A DNA stretch of 64,000 bases from CAKZSU01 sp044223895. GTDB taxonomy: Bacteria > Patescibacteriota > Microgenomatia > UBA10105 > UBA927. The notes beneath the pieces were generated by a model. The model was not told the DNA's origin and did no database searches. It saw nothing but the letters and a program-made list of their open reading frames with translations. The stretch covers positions 8,408 to 72,407 of the forward strand of contig JBGALL010000002.1 of NCBI GenBank assembly GCA_044223895.1, given 5' to 3'. Position numbers and translations under genes: made by a program. This document shows positions 1-8,499 of this stretch, piece by piece; position 1 is the first letter of the stretch, and each line of letters begins with the position of its first letter.

Positions 1-370
1 CCTGAGGAACGGCAGTAGTGTTAACATCCTGACCTTTGTATCTCCCAGGAAGTGGAACGAAGAGGATTTGTTGACCTCGAGTTTTTGCGGCCGAGACCAA
101 GGCATCCATTTTTGCTAAATAGGTTGCATCAAGAGGACCATTTAAACTGGGTTGTAAATGTTCCCAGGCAAATCCTACCCGAAAAGTATTAAGACCGTTA
201 GCCTTGAAGTAATCTAGCACTGCCGGAGGTGCAAAGGTATCTACCCCTCCATACAAGCCCTGCCACCCCCCAAATAAATTCACACCACGAAAATAGTTGG
301 CTGCAACGACATGTTGTGCTGAATTGAATAAGAGAAAAGAAGTAACGACAAGAGTAAAAAACTTTTTCAA
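1..370 (-). CDS. Secreted glycoside hydrolase, GH5-like (partial, runs off the left edge)
   Basis: Only the N-terminal 123 codons are present. The frame opens with TTG at 370-368 (Leu-Lys-Lys-Phe-Phe), followed by a signal peptide ending near AQHVVAA. Mature sequence begins with FRGVNLFGGWQG and continues to GLNTFRVGFAWEHLQP, the usual opening of a GH5 cellulase-type (beta/alpha)8 barrel (beta-1 then the N-x-[FV]-R strand). Catalytic glutamates lie outside the window. The likely role is extracellular polysaccharide cleavage. No ATG start exists, so TTG is inferred from the position of the signal peptide. A second GH5-like gene lies at 14108-15616. Confidence 0.7.
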   Translation of the reverse strand, partial: MKKFFTLVVTSFLLFNSAQHVVAANYFRGVNLFGGWQGLYGGVDTFAPPAVLDYFKANGLNTFRVGFAWEHLQPSLNGPLDATYLAKMDALVSAAKTRGQQILFVPLPGRYKGQDVNTTAVPQ

Positions 371-420
371 CTAGGTCTAGCTTAATATCTTTATCAAAAT
401 GTGTAAACCTCTGTAGATTA

Positions 421-843
421 TTATAAATCTTTATTTAAAAACTTGAGTTTTTTGGGAAGTTTCATTTTAGATTTGGGAGAGGTAAATTTACTTTTTGATC
501 CATACCATAATAGAACATATAGGGCTTGCATTATTATTGGAAGGACATACAAAGGTTGATGGTTTTGATACTGTTTTATCAGTGGTAATAATCCAATAAT
601 TACACCACAAAACTGTAATCCAGTAATCAATGTCCAATCATCTTTATATTGAGTTTTGAAAATACTAACAACCACATAATAAAGAAACAAAACTCTGAAA
701 ATTAGAAAAAGAATGGTTTGTGCTGATGGAGCGGAAGACAATGTAGCTATTATATTGATCAGATTTATTACCACCACTAGAACTGTTGAAATTTTCAACA
801 ACCTAAAGACTGCATCAGTTAAGTCCAAATGTGTTTTTTTCAT
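421..843 (-). CDS. Small multi-pass membrane protein, unknown function
   Basis: 140 residues with about four hydrophobic segments (roughly 17-37, 43-63, 75-92, 97-115) and a basic Lys-rich tail (KSKFTSPKSKMKLPKKLKF). I recognise no family. A TATAAT -10 (minus strand, 856-851) ends 7 nt before the ATG with no Shine-Dalgarno, so a leaderless transcript is likely. It sits alone between the helicase and the GH5 gene. Confidence 0.6.
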   Translation of the reverse strand: MKKTHLDLTDAVFRLLKISTVLVVVINLINIIATLSSAPSAQTILFLIFRVLFLYYVVVSIFKTQYKDDWTLITGLQFCGVIIGLLPLIKQYQNHQPLYVLPIIMQALYVLLWYGSKSKFTSPKSKMKLPKKLKFLNKDL

Positions 844-850
844 ACAATTA

Positions 851-856
851 ATTATA
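851..856 (-). promoter_or_regulatory. -10 element TATAAT of a probable leaderless promoter
   Basis: Perfect TATAAT on the minus strand, 7 nt upstream of the ATG at 843. This is one of a recurrent set of -10 boxes placed too close to the start codon to leave a ribosome-binding leader. Confidence 0.55.
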
Positions 857-884
857 CGCTTTTCACCGAAGACTATCTTAAATG

Positions 885-3800
885 TTAATTTTGTAGAGAA
901 TCATAATGTATTACTTCAGCATATTGTTCTAATATCAGCAGGGCGCGTTTTAAATCACGTTTTATCCAGGTCATATCTTTATATGTAGTTTCGTTTGCGA
1001 GTGCGTAACAATCAAAAGCCCCTTTTTTCCCTTCAAAACCAAAAAAATTTTCAACCACACTGAATCGATTATTATTTCCTTTTTCTCTAATGTAATGGGT
1101 GTAAATATCTCTAATCCGTTGAACACTTAAGGCAGGATATTGAGTATCTACACATTCGTCAAAAAATTCTTCACCAAGTAATTCCCACAATTTTAGTTTT
1201 GCTTCGACGATACCTTTTACTACTATATTGGTATCACCTGTTTTAAAATATTCTTTATGGATTTGCCAGGGAGATTTTTTCAGAAATATATTTTGAAATG
1301 CATAAAATTGTTGTTTATCAGATAAGCTGGGTACAGAATTCTTCATAAGTTCGTAATAGATTTTTTCCGATTGAGGATTTTGATGAATCAGGTGGGATAT
1401 CCATTCTATAGTCCTTTTGGTATCTGGATTGATATTGATTTTCTGATCATTGGAATCTTTGCGAGAATTTTGTTCTCCAAATTTAATTTCTAAAATAATC
1501 GATTGAAATATATTGGAAGGTTCCACATAAAAGACTGCATCAACAATTGCCTGATATTTTTTGACACGGGACAATAAACGTTTAATAATCCGTTCATCAT
1601 AGGTTCCTTTTTCTCGATTTAATAAATCTCCTAAAACCATAGGAATATGGATGTGAACATCGTGAGTTTGGCCGAAACGGTGGATGCGATCGATTGCTTG
1701 AAGTAGTCGTGCAGCAGTGTCAGGAGCAACGAATAAGATAACTTCTGTTGCATTATTGTCTGGGGAACTGAGGGTGATTGACTCTCCGGCTGTTTTGTAG
1801 TTCCCAATCAGGACAGATAACGATCTATCAGTTGAAACAGGTAGATGAAAGCGATTTTTAATCTCCTCTACTTCCTCTTGGTTCAGGGTGCCATCAAGAA
1901 TACCAACATTGTCAATACCAGCTGCCGTTAATATTTGGGAAAGATTGACAGTACTCATTTGACCAGAATGACGTTCACTGTTTACAAATGGTGTAAAAAT
2001 TACTACTTTTTTCCCTTCACTGGTAAGTGCCCGAACTTTGTTTATCAACCACTCTTGCTTCAACTCAGATTCCAATCCCAGCATTTCGTAAAAATGCGCA
2101 AAGGTATTATCGGTTGTTCTGGCTATTTCCTCGGCGCGACGAAGAAAATATTGTTGACGAAATTGATCCATTTTTCGTATGTCCAATTGATATATTTGGG
2201 CTGATCTGGATGGTAAATCAGCAACTTCTGACTTTTTTCTGCGGACAACACATGATCTCAACGCATCAAAAACAAATTCTGAAGATTGTTTCAGTTGACT
2301 AATTCTTTCCGCGTTAAATGCATCAGGGCTTATGAGATGAGCCAGTGCGAGAGGTTCGTTTTCATCGAGTACAAATGGGGTAGCTGTAGCTAAATAAATA
2401 GTTATCAAATGTTCTTTGGCAAATTTGTAAATACTGGCTGTCCTTTCGGCAATTCCAAAATTAAGGTTCATCAAATCAATGGATGGTTTCAGTAATGAAG
2501 GATCCTTGGATTTAATATGATGAGCTTCATCAATTATCAGAATATCAAAACAATCTTCTTGGTCCATAAATTCTCGAAATTTTGGATTTCGAAACATGTC
2601 TATATTTACTTCTACTATCTGAATTGGTTGTTGAGGATTTTCTATGAATTTTTTAATTTTCGTTACTCGTTGAGATGTATCTATATATATTGTGGGATTA
2701 ATCTGTTCTATAGGGAGCATATGTAGTCGTTGTCGAACTTCTCGTTCCCAAGTTGCTAATACGGATTTGTTACCGACGACCAAAATCCGTCTGGGGTTTT
2801 GTAGGCTTGGTTCTTGCATTTTCAGTCGTTCAATGGCTGTCAGTGCCAGCATGATCGTTTTCCCTAATCCTGGGTCGTCGGTAAGCATGGCTCCTTCTTC
2901 GAATTGACTAATTTTCCAGTAGGCTTCTACTTGATGAAAGAATAAATATTGGCGGTTTCCGTTACTATCTCGGGTTTTAAAATATTCTAACTGGGGAAAT
3001 ACTGTGGCAACCGTCGAGAAATGATCTGCTAGTTGAATAAGATCTGGAAAACGTTCGAGAAAATCAGAATAGTATTCTACCAAGTGTTCCTTAGCAGTGC
3101 GAGACATAAACTCTACTAATTGATCTGAGGAATAACTGGACTCCATAAACTGATTCCATGATCTACTCATCCGTTTATATAAAGCACTGAACAGTATTGG
3201 TTGGATAAGTTCATCTTTAAACTGATCCACAAGTTCATTTGCATAGACATTCGTGCCATCTGTTAATAACTGTCCCAAAAAATCACGCAGAACTTCTACA
3301 GTATGTTCTGGTGAAGATTGGAATAATGATTTTTCATCGATGATATCCCTCTCTTCAAATGCGGTTAATTCTTTTTCCCGTTGATTTGCTAAGGTCGTCA
3401 TTAGCTGTACCCCGATGTGACCGAATCGGTCATTTGATTGAGCTGCAAGTTGTTTATCTATATAGTGTCCAAATGCAGACAGAACAGTGTTTCTACGATC
3501 GTATGGTAATACTGGAGCAAATGACAAAATTGTGTCTCGGGCTTGACGAAGTTGTGGATTTTTATCCATGAGTTGGAATACCGTATCTAGTCTGTCTCGT
3601 ACCATAGGAATAAATTTATTAAACTCTTGAGGAAATTTATCAATAAGCTCTACCTGAACGAATAGAGGTGTTTCCTGAAAAAAGTATTCAGCGATGAGTG
3701 GTGGATTTTTCAATTGCGACAGTTCATGAGTATTCATGATCTGGGCTATACGCAAACTATGTCCAAGTTCATCGTACAAACTTCCGCAGGGTAGGGATCT

Positions 3801-3959
3801 CGCATCGTCTCGGAGCATAAAATGTCTAAACAGCTTGCTACGGCTATCTACAGTTTTAAGGAGAGTTACGTATTTTATCCAGTCCTCATCTGCAATATCA
3901 CGAATGTTGGAAATTTCACTAGAAGGAATTTGATTAAAATCTGGAATTTCTGGGTTCAT
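885..3959 (-). CDS. SNF2/Rad54-family DEAH-box helicase-like ATPase
   Basis: 1024 residues. The first 350 are helical and unassigned. The ATPase core follows: Walker A DDPGLGKT (361-368), DEAH box IIDEAHH (477-480), motif III LATATP (523-528) and, in the second RecA lobe, motif VI IDRIHRFGQTHDV near residue 760, whose R-x-H-R-x-G-Q is diagnostic of SNF2 enzymes. About 200 further residues have no recognised domain. SNF2 proteins use ATP to move along duplex DNA or displace protein from it. In bacteria they occur as general remodelers (RapA-like) or in defence loci, and nothing adjacent tells which. Reads as single-gene, start ATG at 3959. Confidence 0.9.
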   Translation of the reverse strand: MNPEIPDFNQIPSSEISNIRDIADEDWIKYVTLLKTVDSRSKLFRHFMLRDDARSLPCGSLYDELGHSLRIAQIMNTHELSQLKNPPLIAEYFFQETPLFVQVELIDKFPQEFNKFIPMVRDRLDTVFQLMDKNPQLRQARDTILSFAPVLPYDRRNTVLSAFGHYIDKQLAAQSNDRFGHIGVQLMTTLANQREKELTAFEERDIIDEKSLFQSSPEHTVEVLRDFLGQLLTDGTNVYANELVDQFKDELIQPILFSALYKRMSRSWNQFMESSYSSDQLVEFMSRTAKEHLVEYYSDFLERFPDLIQLADHFSTVATVFPQLEYFKTRDSNGNRQYLFFHQVEAYWKISQFEEGAMLTDDPGLGKTIMLALTAIERLKMQEPSLQNPRRILVVGNKSVLATWEREVRQRLHMLPIEQINPTIYIDTSQRVTKIKKFIENPQQPIQIVEVNIDMFRNPKFREFMDQEDCFDILIIDEAHHIKSKDPSLLKPSIDLMNLNFGIAERTASIYKFAKEHLITIYLATATPFVLDENEPLALAHLISPDAFNAERISQLKQSSEFVFDALRSCVVRRKKSEVADLPSRSAQIYQLDIRKMDQFRQQYFLRRAEEIARTTDNTFAHFYEMLGLESELKQEWLINKVRALTSEGKKVVIFTPFVNSERHSGQMSTVNLSQILTAAGIDNVGILDGTLNQEEVEEIKNRFHLPVSTDRSLSVLIGNYKTAGESITLSSPDNNATEVILFVAPDTAARLLQAIDRIHRFGQTHDVHIHIPMVLGDLLNREKGTYDERIIKRLLSRVKKYQAIVDAVFYVEPSNIFQSIILEIKFGEQNSRKDSNDQKININPDTKRTIEWISHLIHQNPQSEKIYYELMKNSVPSLSDKQQFYAFQNIFLKKSPWQIHKEYFKTGDTNIVVKGIVEAKLKLWELLGEEFFDECVDTQYPALSVQRIRDIYTHYIREKGNNNRFSVVENFFGFEGKKGAFDCYALANETTYKDMTWIKRDLKRALLILEQYAEVIHYDSLQN

Positions 3960-3996
3960 GACATGATTACTACAAGGTAATCATGGAAGTATACAC

Positions 3997-4386
3997 CTAT
4001 TTGAGCCTTTCTAATACTCCGCGGCGCTTAACAATATTCTTGTAATCCCACTGAATCTCTGTAGATTTTTGTAACCAGCGGTGTAATTCTGTGATATTGA
4101 TTTGATCAGTCTGGGTATATCGCTTCTGAGCTGCTTTGAAGGTGCCTTCTTTTTCGAGTCCTTCTTCATCAAACGATTGACCACTCCAAAATAATAATTG
4201 AATATCATTCTTTCTCTTGGCAAAACCAACAATGGGATTTCCTTCGAGAAACCAAACTGGATGACCATGCCATAGCTTACTCTCTTTTTCTGGCAAGATA
4301 GTGTTAATTTCTTTACAGAGCAGATCACAAATGTCCTTGTCGCTACCTGTTAATTTTTTGTTATAGAGTTCGATATCTGTATTCAT
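3997..4386 (-). CDS. DUF1801 domain protein
   Basis: 129 residues matching the DUF1801 pattern: KLWHGHPVWF, then NPIVGFAKRKNDIQLLFWSG, and a C-terminal ITELHRWLQKSTEIQWDYKNI helix. Family members are small soluble proteins of the YdhG/frataxin-like fold with little functional data. Divergent from the acyltransferase gene. A TAAAAT -10 with an upstream TG (extended -10) ends 6 nt before the ATG, so the transcript is probably leaderless. Confidence 0.75.
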   Translation of the reverse strand: MNTDIELYNKKLTGSDKDICDLLCKEINTILPEKESKLWHGHPVWFLEGNPIVGFAKRKNDIQLLFWSGQSFDEEGLEKEGTFKAAQKRYTQTDQINITELHRWLQKSTEIQWDYKNIVKRRGVLERLK

Positions 4387-4392
4387 AGAATG

Positions 4393-4398
4393 ATTTTA
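4393..4398 (-). promoter_or_regulatory. -10 element TAAAAT of a probable leaderless promoter
   Basis: Minus-strand TGATAAAAT (extended -10) whose last base is 6 nt from the start codon at 4386. The divergent acyltransferase gene has its own TACGAT at 4441-4446, 6 nt before its ATG at 4453. Confidence 0.5.
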
Positions 4399-4452
4399 TC
4401 ATGATAGTTGTGTCAGTTCCTTATTTTGAATTTTTTTTGCTACGATAGAACT

Positions 4453-5199
4453 ATGTTCATTGGATATACCAACTATCGTTTAATTCATACGTTTAAACGA
4501 ATTGCCGATAAAAAAGATATCCAGATAGCCTCCCGGGAATTATTACGATCTTTGGGAATTGATATAGATGTTAGAGGTTCATTCCTACATACTGGTCCTC
4601 AATTGATTATTGCCAATCATGTAACCCTGTTAGATATGTTTAAATTATTGGCGATAATTCCTCGAGATGATGTTTACCTCATTGCTTTTGTATTAAATCG
4701 TATCTTAGGAAAAGAATTTAATAAATATTTGTTACCGGTATACCTGTCAGATAAGCCTAACAATAGCTTCTTAGAATGGTTGCGGGTTCAATATTGGATT
4801 CCTCGCCAGCGATATATCTCGCCGATTCATGCTCGTGATAGAAATCGACAAACGATCAGTAGAGCTGCCTCATTATTAAAAGATAATCATTCAGTTATTA
4901 TTTTTCCTAGTGGTTTCAATATTGTTAACAGTGACATCTGGCATGATGGGATAGGATATTTATTGCTTCAGCTGAACCATCGCAATATTCCAATTGTTCC
5001 CGTTAACCTAGGTGGAAATTCATTGAGTGATATTTTACGATATATAAATTTTGGTATATTTTCTCCACTATCATTCCATTCAACTACAACTATCACTATT
5101 GGGCCAACATTTTATTCTGAAGATGTTCTCAAAGGTGAATTAACAGGTAAGATTATTACTTCAAGAGTACATGAAAAATATACTAATTGTTGGAACTAA
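4453..5199 (+). CDS. PlsC-like lysophospholipid/glycerol-3-phosphate acyltransferase family protein
   Basis: About 248 residues. It carries the acyltransferase block I motif as NHVTLLD (NHx4D, catalytic His and Asp) and a block III-like IIFPSGF. Family members transfer acyl chains to lysophosphatidic acid or related acceptors at the inner membrane face. The frame is open back to a TTG at 4408, but the extra 15 residues are not conserved-looking, and a TACGAT -10 sits 6 nt upstream of ATG 4453, so I take 4453 as the start. Substrate cannot be told from sequence. Confidence 0.7.
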   Translation: MFIGYTNYRLIHTFKRIADKKDIQIASRELLRSLGIDIDVRGSFLHTGPQLIIANHVTLLDMFKLLAIIPRDDVYLIAFVLNRILGKEFNKYLLPVYLSDKPNNSFLEWLRVQYWIPRQRYISPIHARDRNRQTISRAASLLKDNHSVIIFPSGFNIVNSDIWHDGIGYLLLQLNHRNIPIVPVNLGGNSLSDILRYINFGIFSPLSFHSTTTITIGPTFYSEDVLKGELTGKIITSRVHEKYTNCWN

Positions 5200-5344
5200 T
5201 AATCATCAAATTATGATTGCTCTTAAGGTATGCCAGTGTCCAAGAAACGATAGGTCAACTCCTAATTTCTTTGTTTACTTTTGACCGCGATGTAGAAGCT
5301 TTCGCTTAAATATTGAGTTGCACAGTGAGAGTTGTCTATAGAAC
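5200..5344. other. Intergenic sequence ahead of the M48 gene
   Basis: Between the acyltransferase stop (5199) and the extended -10 at 5345 I see no gene, RNA or strong repeat. From 5361 onward the sequence is open in the frame of the downstream protease, although no canonical start occurs before GTG 5508. Confidence 0.4.
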
Positions 5345-5353
5345 TGGTATAAT
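5345..5353 (+). promoter_or_regulatory. Extended -10 promoter (TGGTATAAT)
   Basis: TG-n-TATAAT with no good -35. By the spacing seen at other genes here, translation should begin about 8 nt downstream. A TTG does occur exactly there (5362-5364), but one frame off the protease frame. Confidence 0.55.
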
Positions 5354-5507
5354 CCCCTAACTTGCCCGTCAGAACAATCCAGCAAGCAAAGAACGACTCA
5401 CCAAATCGCCAGAGGTCAATAATTTTTGGGACACTGGAAAAAGTGAAGAAAAACTTCGCGAAGAACTAGCTGAATTACTTCCAGAAACACGTAGATTTAT
5501 CCATGAG

Positions 5508-8357
5508 GTGTACGATATATACCCCCAAGAAAGTCCGGAGAGTCGTGAATTAACTCGTATTGCTCGTGACGGGAGAAACGGTTTAGGGTTGGAACCATCC
5601 GCAGGTCCAAATCCGAGTAGATATTATTTAGTAAGTAGTCAAGAAGAATTTGCTTTCGCGCTGGGTGATGAAGTCTACGTTTCTACTTCAGTGATCAACA
5701 AAGTGAAAGATGAAGACACTATAGCTTCCTATCCTGCACATGAAATAGAACATGTAAATCAACAACATCTTTTTAAGAAGAAAGCGCTAGAAAAAAAAGT
5801 AGAAAGTCTGAAAAAAGCAATGGCTTCGATCTCACTAGGTAGAATTTATGAGTATGAAGCAGATTCTACCTCTCCGTTTAAGTTACAAAAAGGTGGCTAT
5901 GATCCTAGTGCTTATCGCGACGCCTTAGATATTTTCCTATCCGATGAAGATGATACCGGCCGTTCACGCGGTATCGATGTCGATCATGGTACGTTATACG
6001 ATCGCTTAAGTATTCAATACTGGATTTTGCGATCAGAAGATTTTGAAGAAACCTCCCAAGAACGAACTCCTAAACCAGCCATTCTAGAAAATTTACCAGA
6101 AGCCAAGAATAGATTTGAAATAATTAGAGAAGCTCTAGAACATGGTGATCAAACAAAGGCGAACGAAGTTGTACAAGAACTTTCACTCGAGAGCTTATTT
6201 CGATTTTATTCTCATGCAGATAACCTAGTTATCTGGAAAGAACAAACAAAAGAAAAAAAACAAAAGAGAGAAAAGAAACGGTCTGAACGTTTAAGTTATG
6301 AAGAGGAAGAAGAATCCACAACCCCTCCAGTTAATTTAGAAAAACAATTAACGATTTTAGAATTTTTCTACAATCAGCTTGAAGAGCGTATCACTACTGC
6401 TTTTCCAACACTGACGGAGCGTCAGCAGAGTTGGGCTGTATTATCTATTCTCGGTCAGAAAACTCAAAATGGATTGTTTGCCTTTGAGTACGCTGATGAA
6501 CGTTTACGAACCTATGGATTAGATAGTTGGATTCCTCGGGTGAGTACCACCGCTCGGTTCAAGGAAACAATACAATCTCCTGAAGATCTCTTAGAATTTG
6601 CTTCGTACATTGGAAATTTCCGACATGATGCTGATAGGTTTATGAAGAACGGAAAAAATATTCATCGCCAGTTATGGAGCACATTTGTTGAACAGCATGG
6701 AAATTCTCTCGGTACTGTCCTGGGATGGTTTGAAAATACCTCTTTTTACAACTCTGACGGATCTAAAAACTTTACTGAAATTGCTTCATTCCTTGAACAA
6801 ATGCGTTTGAATTTAAGTGAAAATGATAATTCACTGTGGGACATAGAAGGAATCTTATCAGAACTGGTTGAACGAGAAAATTCTCATGATTTGTATAATT
6901 TCATGGAAGAATTAAAGAAACAATATGGGGATGAATTTGAAGAACATACCTTAGAAATACAACAAAAACATGAAGCTGATATTTTTCCTAAAATATTACA
7001 GCGATATATACTCTTTCAACAATTGGCAGAACAATATGACAGAAGTACAGACACTTTTGGACGCAAGTTTAATAGTGATATTTATAAAGTACGGCAAGAT
7101 TTGAATCACGCACTTCAACACTATTATGCCTTTGCTAACGATGATTTTTTTGAACAGAGAAATAAATACTACATGGTTCTGTATCTAGAACAAATGCTTC
7201 CCGATGAATATGCCCTCTATCAAGGGTTTGAATCAGAGGCTATCGAATCTGCAATAACTACCTATTTAGAAAATCATGAATTAAAAGAATTGATACGTGT
7301 ATTTGGAGCCTGTCCATTTTTACTCACTGACGAAGAAACAGGACGAAAAGTATACACCCTTATTAATCAATATATTATTGATTCAATTACTAACGGCAAC
7401 GTTGATGATGAGTATAAATTTAAAATGTTAGTCAGTGATGCTGATTCACTAGTCTTTGATTTTTTGAATATACAGATAACTGAAGAAGAATCGAGCGAGT
7501 ATGATCATGTTATACGGTACAGTAATGGTGAAGTCTATGGATTCTCAAATTACGAGTTACAAATCTTGTATCAACTTGATGTGCTCGATTACTTTTGTAA
7601 AGGACTTGGTGAAGAGTTAACGTTGAAACAATTTCGAGAAATACTCGATGATCTTGATCTCTCAAGAATTTCAGAAAAATCCCGAATAATGTTGTTGGGA
7701 GGGGTAACGAAAAGTTTAACCGATCTTAAACAACGTTTTTCGCACCGAGGAGATGATGAAGACGAAGATGAACACGTTGATGGAGGGACTAATTGGTCAG
7801 AAATTTATAAACATCCTACCCTTCTTGCACTGCGAGATTTCTTTGGCTTGAGATTTGAAACACAAGCAATACAACCAGCAGATGAATGTGAAGCTATTCA
7901 AAAATTTTCTGAGTTATTGGGTGGGAGAGGATTTAGAAAAGCTTCCTTAATGGGTAAAAATTCAGACCATGCATACATACTCGCTCCTTTGGTAGAACGA
8001 GTTATGGATAAAATCAAAAACTATACATTTAATCCAGAATCTGTCGATGATTTATTTTTGATTCGTTCGATAACTCCCTATTTTGAAGATGAAAGCGTGA
8101 ATACTATCTTACGAAATCAATTAGAGTATCAAATTGTCCAGCGTTTAAACTTTGAGGAATCGTTAGCATTTATGGAAATGTTGCTAGATGAGCGAAAACT
8201 AAATTTTGCGGTTTTTGATTACGTCCAAGAATACCCTCTCAAAACTCCCCAACAGTTGGAAGCTTTCGAAGCGATGTGGCAACGAGTGAGGAAAAAACTA
8301 ACCAATGAAGGCGATGAATCTGCAGGTGTTGCCGCTGTGTTTGATGCAGGGGTTTGA
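5508..8357 (+). CDS. M48-type zinc metallopeptidase with long helical C-terminal region
   Basis: 949 residues from the first canonical start (GTG 5508). HEIEH at residues 78-82 is the HExxH zinc site, and EYEAD at 115-119 followed by KGGYDP matches the third-ligand ExxxD region of M48 peptidases. There are no transmembrane segments, unlike HtpX. The remaining ~800 residues are charged and helical with an acidic linker (GDDEDEDEH near 747), without recognised repeats. The frame stays open to 5361 and encodes a plausible amphipathic N-terminus (EEKLREELAELLPETRRF), so the true protein is probably about 49 residues longer and its start is obscured by an indel. Followed closely by the ABC1-like gene, probably co-transcribed. 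Confidence 0.75.
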   Translation: MYDIYPQESPESRELTRIARDGRNGLGLEPSAGPNPSRYYLVSSQEEFAFALGDEVYVSTSVINKVKDEDTIASYPAHEIEHVNQQHLFKKKALEKKVESLKKAMASISLGRIYEYEADSTSPFKLQKGGYDPSAYRDALDIFLSDEDDTGRSRGIDVDHGTLYDRLSIQYWILRSEDFEETSQERTPKPAILENLPEAKNRFEIIREALEHGDQTKANEVVQELSLESLFRFYSHADNLVIWKEQTKEKKQKREKKRSERLSYEEEEESTTPPVNLEKQLTILEFFYNQLEERITTAFPTLTERQQSWAVLSILGQKTQNGLFAFEYADERLRTYGLDSWIPRVSTTARFKETIQSPEDLLEFASYIGNFRHDADRFMKNGKNIHRQLWSTFVEQHGNSLGTVLGWFENTSFYNSDGSKNFTEIASFLEQMRLNLSENDNSLWDIEGILSELVERENSHDLYNFMEELKKQYGDEFEEHTLEIQQKHEADIFPKILQRYILFQQLAEQYDRSTDTFGRKFNSDIYKVRQDLNHALQHYYAFANDDFFEQRNKYYMVLYLEQMLPDEYALYQGFESEAIESAITTYLENHELKELIRVFGACPFLLTDEETGRKVYTLINQYIIDSITNGNVDDEYKFKMLVSDADSLVFDFLNIQITEEESSEYDHVIRYSNGEVYGFSNYELQILYQLDVLDYFCKGLGEELTLKQFREILDDLDLSRISEKSRIMLLGGVTKSLTDLKQRFSHRGDDEDEDEHVDGGTNWSEIYKHPTLLALRDFFGLRFETQAIQPADECEAIQKFSELLGGRGFRKASLMGKNSDHAYILAPLVERVMDKIKNYTFNPESVDDLFLIRSITPYFEDESVNTILRNQLEYQIVQRLNFEESLAFMEMLLDERKLNFAVFDYVQEYPLKTPQQLEAFEAMWQRVRKKLTNEGDESAGVAAVFDAGV

Positions 8358-8364
8358 AAATTTT

Positions 8365-8499
8365 ATGTCGCGTCACACAATCGAATTATTTGAAGCCGCT
8401 CTTACCTCAGGTTTGGATGACACTAAACTACGAACCTTTTTAGCGAAGCGCTGGTTTTCCTTTCGTCGACCCTCAACCATTAGATATGGATTTATATAG
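8365..8499 (+). CDS. Short ORF, probable N-terminus of the following kinase-like gene
   Basis: ATG at 8365, 7 nt after the protease stop, encodes MSRHTIELFEAALTSG onward (44 residues) and overlaps the next frame by 14 nt. At TCC-TTT-C (8458-8464) a one-base shift would join RWFSF directly to VDPQPLDMDLYSLARERP of the next ORF, which reads as a natural continuation. Either this is a tiny coupled gene or, more likely, one gene broken by a T-run indel. Confidence 0.4.
   Translation: MSRHTIELFEAALTSGLDDTKLRTFLAKRWFSFRRPSTIRYGFI

Noticed and set aside
4408..4452. TTG 4408 as start of the acyltransferase
   Set aside because: The extra residues are hydrophobic and unlike the family; the -10 TACGAT sits at 4441-4446, so the transcript would begin after 4408.
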